Assembly: GCA_029776225.1 (NCBI GenBank)
Contig: JAKOTR010000053.1
Coordinates: forward strand, 310,001-374,000
Direction of reading: 5' to 3'
DNA length: 64,000 bases
Source: Acidobacteriota bacterium
GTDB lineage: Bacteria > Acidobacteriota > Terriglobia > Bryobacterales > Bryobacteraceae
Shown here piece by piece: positions 1 through 8,861 of the stretch. The notes under the pieces were generated by a model. That model was not told the DNA's origin and did no database searches. It saw only the letters and a program-made list of their open reading frames with translations. The translations under genes were made by a program, and so were the position numbers. Every line of letters begins with the position of its first letter. The stretch's first letter is position 1.

Positions 1-1
1 C

Positions 2-454
2 GAAGCTGTCAACAACCTGGGCACCATCCACTATGCGAAGAGAAGTTACCGGCGCGCGGTAAACCAGTACAAGAAAGCGCTCAAACTGAACCCGCAGGCC
101 GCGTCCATCTATAGCAACCTCGGCACCGCCCTCTTCGCACGGAAGAAATACAAGGAGGCGGCCGAAGCGTACGCACAGGCGCTCGCGCTCGATCCCGAGG
201 TCTTCGAGCGCAGGAGCACCTACGGCGTGATGTTGCAGGAACGCAACATCGAGGAGCGCGCGAAGTTTCACTACTACCTTGCCAAGATCTACGCCCAGGC
301 AGGCGTGACGGACCGCGCCCTGCTGTACATCCGCAAAGCGCTCGAGGAAGGCTTCAAGGACAAGAAGCAATTCACGGAAGAACCCGAGTTCGCCAGTTTG
401 CAGGAGCTTGCCGAGTTCCAAGAGATAATGGCAACGGAATACCGTGTTCTCTAG
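2..454 (+). CDS. TPR-repeat protein, C-terminal part (cut by window edge)
   Basis: The reading frame is open from the first bases of the window, so the N-terminus lies outside it. The visible 150 residues hold at least two tetratricopeptide repeats with the usual small/large residue pattern (N-L-G-x-x-x-x, A-x-x-x-Y-x-x-A-L-x-L-x-P). A more divergent C-terminal helical segment ends in a repeat-like AKIYAQAG / YIRKALEEGF stretch. An internal GTG-ATG pair near 227 could be mistaken for a start, but the TPR pattern continues upstream of it, so the gene is longer. TPR domains mediate protein-protein contacts; no catalytic domain is visible. The stop overlaps the next gene by 11 bases, so the two are probably co-transcribed. 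Confidence 0.8.
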   Translation, partial: EAVNNLGTIHYAKRSYRRAVNQYKKALKLNPQAASIYSNLGTALFARKKYKEAAEAYAQALALDPEVFERRSTYGVMLQERNIEERAKFHYYLAKIYAQAGVTDRALLYIRKALEEGFKDKKQFTEEPEFASLQELAEFQEIMATEYRVL

Positions 455-2288
455 GGCACGGGATCCGCTTGTCTGTGTAGCCGTCCTGTGCCTCGCGTTT
501 GCGTCGTGCTCGAAACAGCAGCCGGCGGCGCGAAAAATCGCGATACTTCCGTTGGAAAATCTCTCCGCCGATCCGCAGCTTGACTGGGCAAGCAGCGCCT
601 TCTCCGAACTCCTCACGGTGCAGCTCACCGGAGTTCCGCGCATCGCTCCGCTCTCGCTGAAGTCTTTGCGGGACGTTCCGGGGTCGGGCGCCGGCGCCGT
701 TCTTCAGGGCTATTTTTCGGAGGCGGGCGGCAGTCTGCGCGTCGAGGGCGTCCTCCAGGACTTGGCCGCGAACCGCGCCGAAAAAACCATTTCAGCCGCC
801 GGCCCTCGCGAGGCAATTCTGGAAATTGCGGCCTCGCTTGCGCGGCAGATCGATCCCGATGCGCGTCCTTTGCCCACGAGAGACCAGGCGGCGCTGCGGG
901 CGTGGCTGGAAGGGCTCGAAGGCGCGAGCGATGGTTTTGAGCGCGCCGTCGCGGCCGACCCCGATTTCGGCGCGGCCTACGTCAGTTGGGCGCAGCGGCT
1001 GGCCTCGCACGGCGATCGCGCCGGGGCGCAACAGGTGATCGCCTCCGCCGCGAGGAGAGGCAGCCGCATTCCCGCCGTGGAACGGGCGCGTCTCGGGGTG
1101 CTGGCGGCTGCGCTCAATGGCGATAGCGCCGCGCGGCGCCGGGCGCTTGTCGAAATGGTGCGCGCCACGCCGGCCGACGTTTCCCTTTACCGCACCCTGG
1201 CCCAGATGGACCTCGCGGCGCGCTCCTATACCAATGCCGTGCAATGGTACGAGCAGGCGCTCGAGCGCGACCCCGGCAACGCGGCCTTGCTCAACGAAGC
1301 CGGATACGCCCACGCCTACGCGCGCAATCTCGAAGCCGCAAAGAAGGCGCTCACCAGGTACCGCAAACTCCGGCCGCGCGAGGCCAACCCGCTTGACTCG
1401 CTTGGCGACGTGCACTTCTACCTGGGACGCTTTGCGGAAGCCGAACAGTATTACCTTGAGGCTTACGACAAAGACCCCGCATTCCTTTCCGGCGCGGAGT
1501 TGTACAAAGCCGCCTGGGCAAGACTGATGGCCGGCGACCTTCAGGGCGCGCGCGCGAACTTCGAGCGGTTTGTGCAGGCGCGGCAGCAACAGCAGGATGC
1601 GCTCCTGCCCTATCGAATCGCCCAGTGGGATTACCTCACCGGGCGCCGCCGGGAAGCCATCGAGCGGCTCGAGAAAGCCGCAGGGCCGCCCCATTCTCAG
1701 CTCGCCACGCTTGCCGCGGTGCAGTTGTCGCTCTGGGCGCTCGAGGCGGGCGACCGCGATCGCGCCCGCGAGTTCGCGCTGCGCGCCCATCCCTCGCATC
1801 CGCTCGCGGCGGTGTGCCGGTTCCTGTCCGGGCCGCCCGCGACAGCGGACGAATGGGCTGCGCGGGCTGATGAGGCGTTCCCGCAGCCGGGCCAAAGCGC
1901 GTTGCGCCGGTACGCTCTCGCCTACGCTCTGCTGCTTTCGAAAAACTTTCAGGCAGCCGTGCCGGTGCTCAAGGAGATCTACCATCAGACCCCGCCCACC
2001 GCTCCGGACCCCATCGAAGTGCCGCTCGCATGGGCGCTGGTTGAAACCGGCCGGATCAAGGAGGCAAGCGAACTCCTTGCAGTCAACCCGATCCCCGAGC
2101 CTGTTGGCGAGCACCCGGTCCTCTCGTTGAGTTTTCCCCGCATCTTCCAGCTCCGGGGAATCGTGCTGGATAAGGAAGGCCGCCCTGCGGAGGCAAGAGC
2201 GAACCTGGAGCTGTTTCAACGATTTTCCGGTCCGCAACAGCGCGCCGGGCGCGGCGATCGAACGCCGCCGGCAGCCACGCCGCAGTAG
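444..2288 (+). CDS. TPR-repeat lipoprotein with TolB-like N-terminal segment
   Basis: 614 residues from a GTG start that overlaps the preceding TPR gene by 11 bases. The N-terminus has a short hydrophobic signal ending in F-A-S-C near residue 22, a plausible though not ideal lipobox, so the mature protein is probably a membrane-anchored lipoprotein. Residues 30-60 (IAILPLENLSADPQLDW) resemble the N-terminal domain seen before TPR arrays in many acidobacterial signalling proteins, where it is described as TolB- or FlgO-like. From about residue 170 to the end there are multiple TPR units, for example YNAVQWYEQALERDPGN-type helices. No enzyme motif is seen. Likely a periplasmic scaffold; the partner is unknown. 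Confidence 0.75.
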   Translation: MFSRARDPLVCVAVLCLAFASCSKQQPAARKIAILPLENLSADPQLDWASSAFSELLTVQLTGVPRIAPLSLKSLRDVPGSGAGAVLQGYFSEAGGSLRVEGVLQDLAANRAEKTISAAGPREAILEIAASLARQIDPDARPLPTRDQAALRAWLEGLEGASDGFERAVAADPDFGAAYVSWAQRLASHGDRAGAQQVIASAARRGSRIPAVERARLGVLAAALNGDSAARRRALVEMVRATPADVSLYRTLAQMDLAARSYTNAVQWYEQALERDPGNAALLNEAGYAHAYARNLEAAKKALTRYRKLRPREANPLDSLGDVHFYLGRFAEAEQYYLEAYDKDPAFLSGAELYKAAWARLMAGDLQGARANFERFVQARQQQQDALLPYRIAQWDYLTGRRREAIERLEKAAGPPHSQLATLAAVQLSLWALEAGDRDRAREFALRAHPSHPLAAVCRFLSGPPATADEWAARADEAFPQPGQSALRRYALAYALLLSKNFQAAVPVLKEIYHQTPPTAPDPIEVPLAWALVETGRIKEASELLAVNPIPEPVGEHPVLSLSFPRIFQLRGIVLDKEGRPAEARANLELFQRFSGPQQRAGRGDRTPPAATPQ

Positions 2289-2372
2289 TCCCCGGACAGC
2301 CGAGAAAGCCCCCCAATGAACACGCTTGCATTCCTGTTTCGTCGGGAATAGCATTTTGTTGGAGGCTGTTTT

Positions 2373-2726
2373 TTGAAGATGAGAATGTCTTATATCGCAC
2401 CGTTGCTTCTCGTGCTTTTTATTGCCTCGACTTGTCTTCAGGCGCAGTCCGGAATGCCGCAAATGAAGTCGGTCGAGCCGGTTAATGCGAAAGCCGGTGA
2501 TGTGCTGACCGTTACGGGAGAAAACCTTGACGCGGCGAACGTGGCCAAGGTTTATCTGACGGACGGAAAGAACGATGTCGAGGTGGTTATCGAAGGGCAG
2601 GAAGCGACGGCGCTGAAGTTCAAAGTGCCAGAGAACGTCAAGCCGGGACGCCTCGCCCTGATGATTCTCACCAAGGGCAAGGAGCCGAAGCTGATCGAGC
2701 AGCCGGTGAAAGTCACGATCGATTAA
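2373..2726 (+). CDS. Small secreted IPT/TIG-domain protein
   Basis: 117 residues: a clear signal peptide (about residues 1-25, ending A-Q) followed by a single immunoglobulin-like IPT/TIG fold, recognisable from P-x-x-A-K-A-G-D-x-L-T-V-T-G-E-N-L and the regular beta-strand pattern. Such domains bind or present other proteins on the cell exterior; no catalytic residues are expected. Start choice: GGAGG at 2361-2365 is 7 bases from the TTG at 2373 and 13 from the ATG at 2379, so the TTG is favoured. Starting at the ATG would only remove two residues. A 7-bp inverted repeat (2713-2719 with 2726-2732) spans the stop codon, but no T-tract follows. Confidence 0.75.
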   Translation: MKMRMSYIAPLLLVLFIASTCLQAQSGMPQMKSVEPVNAKAGDVLTVTGENLDAANVAKVYLTDGKNDVEVVIEGQEATALKFKVPENVKPGRLALMILTKGKEPKLIEQPVKVTID

Positions 2727-2789
2727 TCGTGACGAACCGATGCGGGCTGTTCGGAGCTGCGTAGTCCGCCAGGGCGAAGGACGCGGGGG

Positions 2790-3962
2790 TCAGTTTGTTT
2801 TTTTTCTCCGGAACGGCGAGGACAGGTAGCCCCGCGATTCTTTCGCTGCGTCGGACTCGGGCGCGAATGCCGCCGCACGGCGATATGCCTCCACGGCAAG
2901 AGCGCGCTGCCCTTTGAGATCGTAGATCTGCCCCAGACGCATCCAGGCGAGCACGCCGGTGTTGAGGTCGAGATCATCGGCGCTCGCGGCCGCCTTCTTC
3001 ATATTGGCCAGTGCGGCATCGAGGTCGTTGTACCAGAACTGGATGTTTCCTTCGGCAAAGAGGATTTTTTCGAGCTTCAGCGTGGGAAATGCGCCGGGAT
3101 TGCGGAGCTTCAGTTGCTTCAACCGGCGCAGCGGGGCCAGCGCTTTCTCCAGGTCGCCGAGATCGCTGTACATCTGCGCCAGCTCCATTTGAAAAAGGTA
3201 ATTCTGCGGGAAGCGCCGGATCATCTCCTGGAGCAGCGGGATAGCCTTCTGCGGCTGGCGCTCGCGCCGGTATACGGCGCAGAGAAGGATCTTCGCGTCA
3301 ATTGAATTCCCCACGCCTTTTTGCGCCACCAGTTCCAGACCCCGGATGCCTTCCTCCTTGCCGCCGCGAATTCCGGCCAGGAATCCGAGCACTCTCCAAT
3401 GCCACGGCAAGCTGCCGACAACATAGTTGTGCACCGCCGGCACAAGCATCGCGTCGATTTGGCCGGGGTCGAGTCTGAGTACGCGCTCGTGATACTTCCG
3501 CGCGTTGGTGGCGTTGCGCAGCGCGTCTTTCCAGGCTTTACGCACCAGGAAGTCGTAGTTGGCCCGCAGGCCATAAGAGACCCCAAGGGTGTACAGCGCC
3601 TCGGTATCCGCGGGGTTTTCCTTGAGGCGCGCCTGGGCGAGCTGAATCGCGCGCGCGATCGCGCTGTCGAACATGCGCTGGTCCTCGGGACTGGCTTCCA
3701 CCTTCGGCCGCCGCAGAAAAGGATTCGCCCCAGTCACCAGTTCGCTTTCGAGCGCCCCGGCGCGGTACATGTCCCGGTAAAGGATTGCCTGGGCGAGGTG
3801 GTTGAAAACGCGGGGATCGGTGGGTTGCTCTTGCGTCTCGCGGGTGAATTCCGCGATCGCTTCCTCGCAGCGCAGATTGTAGAAGTGCTGGAAGCCGCGC
3901 GATAGCGGCGGTTCGCGCGGGATGATCAAGGCAGCGGCGAGCAGCAGGGGCAGCGAGAGCAT
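2790..3962 (-). CDS. Secreted TPR-repeat protein
   Basis: 390 residues. An N-terminal hydrophobic stretch (LSLPLLLAAALII) acts as signal peptide or anchor. The rest is alpha-helical with TPR units around residues 120-150, 230-300 and 320-375 (A-E-G-N-I-Q-F-W-Y-N-D-L-D-A-A-L, Q-I-Y-D-L-K-G-Q-R-A-L-A-V-E-A-Y-R-R-A). A region near residues 170-220 with P-A-V-H-N-Y-V-V-G-S-L-P-W-H-W-R is conserved-looking but not assigned. It converges on the IPT/TIG gene and is divergent from the LolA-like gene. Function unknown beyond protein-protein interaction. Confidence 0.75.
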   Translation of the reverse strand: MLSLPLLLAAALIIPREPPLSRGFQHFYNLRCEEAIAEFTRETQEQPTDPRVFNHLAQAILYRDMYRAGALESELVTGANPFLRRPKVEASPEDQRMFDSAIARAIQLAQARLKENPADTEALYTLGVSYGLRANYDFLVRKAWKDALRNATNARKYHERVLRLDPGQIDAMLVPAVHNYVVGSLPWHWRVLGFLAGIRGGKEEGIRGLELVAQKGVGNSIDAKILLCAVYRRERQPQKAIPLLQEMIRRFPQNYLFQMELAQMYSDLGDLEKALAPLRRLKQLKLRNPGAFPTLKLEKILFAEGNIQFWYNDLDAALANMKKAAASADDLDLNTGVLAWMRLGQIYDLKGQRALAVEAYRRAAAFAPESDAAKESRGYLSSPFRRKKTN

Positions 3963-3977
3963 CCAAATTCATTTTAG

Positions 3978-3991
3978 TGAAAGCGTTAACG
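3978..3991. promoter_or_regulatory. LacI/CcpA-type operator-like palindrome
   Basis: TGAAAGCGTTAACG lies between two divergent genes. It matches the CcpA cre consensus TGWAARCGYTWNCW at 13 of 14 positions and contains the perfect palindrome GCGTTAACGC. Acidobacteria are not known to use CcpA, but LacI-family regulators bind very similar sites. A chance match is possible in a 134-base intergenic gap. Confidence 0.3.
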
Positions 3992-4096
3992 CGCGCCTTC
4001 AGTTCCGCGGCGCGCCGCCCGGGAAAGTGAGGGAGGAGTTCCCGGACGGGGTTCGGAAGGTGGCAGACCGGCGGAGCGCCGATTTATCCTACAGGC

Positions 4097-4891
4097 GTGA
4101 GAGTCTTTCTGCTGCTGGCATTATCGGGAATAGCGGCTTTCGCCCAAACGAAGCAGGAGCTCGGAAAGCGGGCAATCGACGAAGCGCTCGCCGCGCTCGG
4201 CGGGGACCGCTTCCTCTCCATGCAGGACCGCGTGGAAACCGGGCGGGCGTACTCGTTCTATCGCGAGGAGCTTTCCGGACTTTCCATCGCCACCATCTAC
4301 ACCCGCTATTTGAAGCGCGCGGAGCCGCCGGAGCCGGGCCAACTCCTCATCAGCGAGCGCCAGTCGTTCGGAAAAGAGGAGCGCTACGGCGCGGTACTGT
4401 TTGCCGATGGGAAGGGCCACGAGATTACGTTCCGCGGGGCACGCCCGGTGCCGCAGGATACTCTCGACCGGTTCCGCGACTCGACTCTGCACAACATCTT
4501 CTACATCCTCCGGCAGCGGCTCGACGAACCGGGACTGATCATCGAACACCAGGGAACGGACTTCGTGGACAACATGCCGGTGGAGATCGTGAGCATCACG
4601 GACGCCGACAACCGCACCGTCACGGTGTACCTGAACCGCTCGACGCATCTGCCCGTGCGCCAGCTTTATGTGCGCCGCGACCCCAAAACCCGCGAGCGCT
4701 TCGAGGAGGTGACCATCTACTCGAAGTACCGCGACGTCGGCGGCATACAGTGGCCGTACGATGTGCAGCGGCTCCGGAACGGCCGGAAGATCTTCGAGAT
4801 GTACGCCGACAGCGTCGAGGTGAACAAAGGGCTCCCCGACGAGTTGTTCACCCTGCCCGCGAACATCAAGATCCTTAAGCCGGCGCGGTAG
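4097..4891 (+). CDS. Secreted LolA-like outer-membrane lipoprotein-sorting family protein
   Basis: 264 residues from a GTG start; no ATG lies nearby in frame. Signal peptide RVFLLLALSGIAAFAQ with cleavage after A-F-A. The mature part has the alternating strand pattern of the LolA/LolB-like half-barrel seen in acidobacterial secreted proteins: T-V-T-V-Y-L-N-R-S-T-H-L-P-V, then E-V-T-I-Y-S-K-Y-R-D-V-G-G-I-Q-W-P, followed by the F-E-M-Y-A-D-S-V-E-V-N strand and the conserved L-P-D-E-L-F-T-L-P ending. Such proteins carry lipids or lipoproteins through the periplasm; the ligand here cannot be told. It converges on smc with 24 bases between the stops. Confidence 0.65.
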   Translation: MRVFLLLALSGIAAFAQTKQELGKRAIDEALAALGGDRFLSMQDRVETGRAYSFYREELSGLSIATIYTRYLKRAEPPEPGQLLISERQSFGKEERYGAVLFADGKGHEITFRGARPVPQDTLDRFRDSTLHNIFYILRQRLDEPGLIIEHQGTDFVDNMPVEIVSITDADNRTVTVYLNRSTHLPVRQLYVRRDPKTRERFEEVTIYSKYRDVGGIQWPYDVQRLRNGRKIFEMYADSVEVNKGLPDELFTLPANIKILKPAR

Positions 4892-4915
4892 CGGTGCAGC
4901 GCCGGGACGCGAATT

Positions 4916-7900
4916 CTATACCGTCGCGATCTGCTGCTGCGGCTGCTGCGGCGGAGGCGGCGGCGTCGGATTGAACTTGACGGACACCAGCTTGGAAACG
5001 CCCGGCTCCTGCATCGTAACGCCGTAGAGCGCCTCGGCAGCCTCCATGGTGCGCTTGGAGTGCGTAATCAGGATGAACTGCGTTTGCTGTGACATTTCGC
5101 GGATCAAGCGCGTGAGCCGCGCGATGTTCGGATCGTCGAGCGGCGCATCCACCTCGTCGAGGATGCAGAACGGGCTCGGCTGATACTTGAAAATCGCCAT
5201 CAGCAGCGCAAGCGCCGTAAGGGCCTTCTCTCCGCCCGAGAGCAGCAGCACGTTCTGAAGCCGCTTCCCCGGAGGCGAGGCGACGATGTCGATGCCCGAC
5301 TCGTTCACGTTCGCCTCGTCGGTGAGCCGCATCTCGCCCGTGCCGCCGTTGAACAGCGTCGCAAAAAGCTCGCGGAAGTGGTTGTTGATGGCGGTGAAAG
5401 CCTCGTTGAACCGCTTCTTCGATTCGACATCGATCTCCTGAATCACCTTCTCGAGATCGCGGATGGAATCGAGCAGGTCCTGCCGCTGGGTGTTCAGGAA
5501 GTCGTACCGCTGCTGCGCAAGCTGGTACTCGGAGAGGGCTTCCGGGTTCACCGGGCCGAGCGCCTCGATGCGCCGCTTGAGCTCCTGGAACTTGTTTTCG
5601 ATTTCGGCCAGCCCTTCGGCGTCCAGAGGCGGCTCGCTATCGGACCCAAGCTCCGCGATCGGTATGCCGAGTTCGTTGCGGCAAGTCTCATCGAGGAACT
5701 TCAGTTCGGTCTGGCGCTTCACCAGCTCCACTTCGATATGCGAGCGGTTCTCCTGCGCGGCTTGCAGGTTGGCCCGCAACTGCTTCAGCGATTCTTCGAG
5801 GCCGGCCAGGGCGGCGCGCAGTTTGACCTCCTGTTCGGCCAGCCCGGCGACCTCCGCTTCGGTGCGCGCTTTCGTATCGGCCAGCACGGCGGCGCGCTCA
5901 TCCAGTTCGATATTGTTGGCGAGCAGCCGAGCGCGCTCGACGCCGAGACGCTCGAGGTCGGCCGCGATCTCCTTGCCGCGCTTCGCCAACTCCTGGATCT
6001 GCGATTCCAGACGGGCCAGCGTGGCGCGGTCGGCGCGCTGCCGCTCCTCAAGGCCCGCCAGTTCGGCGCGGAGGGCGGAGTGCTCCTCGCCGGCGCGCGT
6101 CGCCGCGGATTTCAGGCCTTCGAGTTCGTTGCGCGCGGCTTCGAGCGCCTGCTCCAGTTCGGTTCTGGCGCGCTCTTTTTCCTCCACCGCAGCCTGGTTC
6201 TGCTGGCGCCTCTCCGCGGAGCGCTGGCGCTCTTTCGACAGGCGGTCCAGCTCCAGCCGCGCCACCGAGAGCCGCGAGTTCGCGCGGTTCAACTCTTCGG
6301 CGACCTTGCGCATTTCGTGATCGAGAGCCAGAGTTTCGCGCTCCTGAGCCTGCTGCGCGCTGCGAAGGCGCTCGATTTCCTGCTCCAGGCGGGCAATTTC
6401 GCGCTCCAGGTTCTGGATGCGGGCCGCGGTCTCTTCAAGGACCTTCTGCCGCGCCTGCACGAGCGCCGTGGTCTCCCGCAGCTCCCGTTTCAAAGCCAGC
6501 GGACCGCTGGAGCTCTTCTTTCCGCCGCTCACGGCGTGCCCGTGATAGCAGACGCCGTCCGGGAGGAGGAAGTACAGGTCCGGGTATTCGAGCGCGAGCC
6601 GCTGAGCCTCCGCGCGGTCGTTCACCAGGAAGCACCGGGAAACGCGCGGCAAACACTGGAGGGCCGTATTGCTGAATCCGTTAGTCAGCCGCAGGACGTC
6701 GCTCAGGCGCGCGGCGGTTCCGGCAGGCGGCTCGGCCGGCTGCGCCGCCGCGGGTTCAGTTCCCTTCTCCGGATGAACCAGGAACGTGGCGCGCCCTTCC
6801 AGGCTGCTGCGCATCACCTCGATGCCGCACTCGGCCTGCTGCCAGTCCTTCACGACAATGTATTCGAGTTCGTCGTGCAGGAACTCTTCGGCCGCTTTTT
6901 CATAGGCGGGTTCCACCTCGACGAAATCGGCCAGCACGCCGATCGGGCGCAGCTCCTTGGCCTGCCCGCGCTCGATCGCACTGAACAGCCGCTTGACCGA
7001 ATCGGTGGTGTAGGCGCGGTGCGAGAGGATCTCTTCGAGCGAATCGCGGCGCGCTTTCAGGCGGGAAAACTCCGCCCTAGCCGCTTCGAGCTGGCGGCGC
7101 GCCTCGCTGAGTTCCTTTTTCCTCTCGGCCAGTTCGCCCTCCACCCGGCGCCGCTGTTCGGCGGTGGATTCCAGTTCCATCTGCCGCGCGGCGCGCTTGG
7201 CCGTCAGCTCGTTTTTCGACGCGGTGAGCCACTCGATGTCGGCCGAGGCGGTCTGCTCTTCCTTCTGCGCCTTGGCGGCATCGCGGTCGAGCGCGGCCAT
7301 GTAGGCGTCGATCTGCGCGAGCTGGTTCCTCAGCGCTCCGGCCTCGCCCAGCAGCCGCAGCACGGCCTGTCGCGAGGATTCGAGCCCCCGCTCGCGCTCG
7401 CCGAGCGAAGCCTGAAGCGCGTCGCGTTCTTTCGCCTTGGCCTGGAGCCGCTCGCGGGCCTCGGCAGTCTGCCGGTCCCGCTCGGCCACAGTCTGGCGGT
7501 GGGCCTCCAGTTCCTCGCGCACGCGGACGGCGCGGCTTTCGATTTGCTGCGATTCGGTTTCGCCCTGCGCCAGCCGCTGCTCGATCGAAGCGATCTGCTT
7601 CGCTTGATAGTCGAGCCGCCCGCGGGTTCGCTCAAGCTCCAGGTCCAGCTCAGCCAGCCTCTTGCGAGCTTCCCTCAGTTGCTCTTCGGTCTGGTAGCCT
7701 TCCGCCTGCGAGCGGCTGTATTCCTGTTCCTTTTGTGCGGCTTCGGCCGAGAGTGCCTCGCAAGCCGCCGTTGCGGAGTTCAGATCGAGCGCGATCTTGG
7801 CCGCCTCCCGCTCCAACGCCTGGTGGCGCGCCGCCAGCACGCGCCGCAACTGGGCGTCCATCTCCGCCTTCAACTCTTCGTACCGGCGGGCCTTGGATGC

Positions 7901-8638
7901 CTGCCGCTTCAGTGAGTTCACCTGCCGCCCGACTTCCTCCAGGATGTCGAAGACGCGTTCCAGGTTGTGCTTGGCGCCCTCCAGCCTGGCCTCTGCGAGC
8001 CGGCGCCGAGCCTTGAACTTCGATATCCCCGCGGCCTCCTCGATCACGGCGCGGCGGTCCTGCGGGCGGGAGCTGAGAAGTTGCCCGATGCGCCCCTGCT
8101 CGATGATGGCGTAGGATTCCGGCCCCAGCCCCGTGCCCATGAAGATGTCCTGGATGTCGCGGAGGCGGGCCGCGCGCCCGTCGATGAGGTATTCACTCTC
8201 CCCCGAGCGGAACAGCCGGCGCGTAATGGTGATTTCCCGTTCACCTTGCGCGGCGCCCTTGCCGTTGACGGCGCCGTTGGCCTTGCCGTTCACACTGCCG
8301 TTCACAGCGCCGTTCACACTGCCGTTCGCCCCGCCGTTGGCCTTGGCGGCCAGCTCGGCGAAGTGGAAACCGGGATCCACCAGGGTGATGGTCACCGAAG
8401 CCAGTCCTACCGGTTTGCGGTCGCGCGTTCCGGCGAAGATCACGTCCTCCATGCGCGCGCCGCGGAGGCTTTTCGCCGACTGCTCGCCCAGCACCCAGTT
8501 GATGGCATCCGCGATGTTGGATTTCCCACAGCCGTTCGGGCCAACGATGGCGGCGATCCCCGAGCCGTTGAAGCGGAGCTCGGTCCGGTCCGGGAACGAC
8601 TTGAACCCCTGCATCTCGACGCGCTTGAGTCTCAGCAA
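4916..8638 (-). CDS. smc: Chromosome segregation protein SMC
   Basis: 1240-residue SMC ATPase, the core of condensin with ScpA/ScpB. N-terminal head with Walker A G-P-N-G-C-G-K-S (about residues 33-40). Two long coiled coils flank a hinge (about residues 550-690, starting near G-V-L-A-D-F-V-E-V-E-P). The C-terminal head has signature L-L-L-S-G-G-E-K-A-L and Walker B C-I-L-D-E-V-D-A-P-L-D. Start choice: a TTG at 8653 is the longest frame, but GGAG at 8651-8648 sits 9 bases before the TTG at 8638, which gives MLRLKRVEMQGFKSF, the normal SMC beginning. Oddities: a seven-fold Asn-Gly tetrapeptide array inserted in the N-terminal head (about residues 101-128) and a Pro/Gln-rich tail after the head. 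Length is at the upper end for bacterial SMC. Confidence 0.96.
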   Translation of the reverse strand: MLRLKRVEMQGFKSFPDRTELRFNGSGIAAIVGPNGCGKSNIADAINWVLGEQSAKSLRGARMEDVIFAGTRDRKPVGLASVTITLVDPGFHFAELAAKANGGANGSVNGAVNGSVNGKANGAVNGKGAAQGEREITITRRLFRSGESEYLIDGRAARLRDIQDIFMGTGLGPESYAIIEQGRIGQLLSSRPQDRRAVIEEAAGISKFKARRRLAEARLEGAKHNLERVFDILEEVGRQVNSLKRQASKARRYEELKAEMDAQLRRVLAARHQALEREAAKIALDLNSATAACEALSAEAAQKEQEYSRSQAEGYQTEEQLREARKRLAELDLELERTRGRLDYQAKQIASIEQRLAQGETESQQIESRAVRVREELEAHRQTVAERDRQTAEARERLQAKAKERDALQASLGERERGLESSRQAVLRLLGEAGALRNQLAQIDAYMAALDRDAAKAQKEEQTASADIEWLTASKNELTAKRAARQMELESTAEQRRRVEGELAERKKELSEARRQLEAARAEFSRLKARRDSLEEILSHRAYTTDSVKRLFSAIERGQAKELRPIGVLADFVEVEPAYEKAAEEFLHDELEYIVVKDWQQAECGIEVMRSSLEGRATFLVHPEKGTEPAAAQPAEPPAGTAARLSDVLRLTNGFSNTALQCLPRVSRCFLVNDRAEAQRLALEYPDLYFLLPDGVCYHGHAVSGGKKSSSGPLALKRELRETTALVQARQKVLEETAARIQNLEREIARLEQEIERLRSAQQAQERETLALDHEMRKVAEELNRANSRLSVARLELDRLSKERQRSAERRQQNQAAVEEKERARTELEQALEAARNELEGLKSAATRAGEEHSALRAELAGLEERQRADRATLARLESQIQELAKRGKEIAADLERLGVERARLLANNIELDERAAVLADTKARTEAEVAGLAEQEVKLRAALAGLEESLKQLRANLQAAQENRSHIEVELVKRQTELKFLDETCRNELGIPIAELGSDSEPPLDAEGLAEIENKFQELKRRIEALGPVNPEALSEYQLAQQRYDFLNTQRQDLLDSIRDLEKVIQEIDVESKKRFNEAFTAINNHFRELFATLFNGGTGEMRLTDEANVNESGIDIVASPPGKRLQNVLLLSGGEKALTALALLMAIFKYQPSPFCILDEVDAPLDDPNIARLTRLIREMSQQTQFILITHSKRTMEAAEALYGVTMQEPGVSKLVSVKFNPTPPPPPQQPQQQIATV
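8255..8338 (-). repeat. In-frame 12-bp tandem array within smc (7 copies)
   Basis: On the plus strand GCCGTT recurs exactly every 12 bases at 8261, 8273, 8285, 8297, 8309, 8321 and 8333. The array encodes seven tetrapeptides of form N-G-x-x (NGGA, NGSV, NGAV, NGSV, NGKA, NGAV, NGKG). Units differ mainly in the two variable codons, so it is a slightly degenerate minisatellite. Because the unit is a multiple of three, copy-number changes would keep smc in frame. Confidence 0.95.
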
Positions 8639-8736
8639 AGTCGCAATCTCCAAAACGGAAAAGTTTTACCCGGCCCAACACGGGCCCGGCACTCGGGGGG
8701 GTTGAGACCATCCTAAACCGGAATGGGAGCAAAAGT

Positions 8737-8774
8737 AAAGCACCTCAGATACTCTATAAAGGGCTAGGTGCTTT
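8737..8774. other. 9-bp inverted repeat upstream of smc
   Basis: AAAGCACCT at 8737-8745 and AGGTGCTTT at 8766-8774 form a perfect 9-bp inverted repeat with a 20-base spacer that contains a TATAAA-like sequence. It lies in the 277-base gap between smc and the DUF5343 gene. It is not a terminator, as there is no T-tract. It could be a paired operator or the stem of an smc leader RNA. Confidence 0.4.
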
Positions 8775-8861
8775 GCAGCCCCAAAATATAGTGCCCCACG
8801 CGCCGGAGCATCTCCTTCCCCTCGTCCAATTCTAGCCGCCCCCGCTCACCACACCAAAAAA

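Noticed and set aside
792-2462. A 556-codon antisense frame over the TPR lipoprotein gene
   Set aside because: Arg/Gly-rich composition, no domain, and it conflicts with a TPR protein and a second gene with a good signal peptide.
2713-2732. Terminator at the end of the IPT/TIG gene
   Set aside because: The 7-bp inverted repeat lacks a T-tract on either strand.
3922-4878. A 318-codon plus-strand frame overlapping the LolA-like gene
   Set aside because: The other frame has a signal peptide and family pattern; this one is Arg/Pro-rich noise.
5378-7915. An 845-codon open frame antisense to smc
   Set aside because: It mirrors the codon bias of smc in a high-GC genome; the product is Arg/Leu/Gln-rich without domains, and the smc reading is certain.
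8255-8338. Regular 12-bp repeats considered as a CRISPR-like array
   Set aside because: Units are too short, have no spacers and encode an in-frame peptide repeat in smc.
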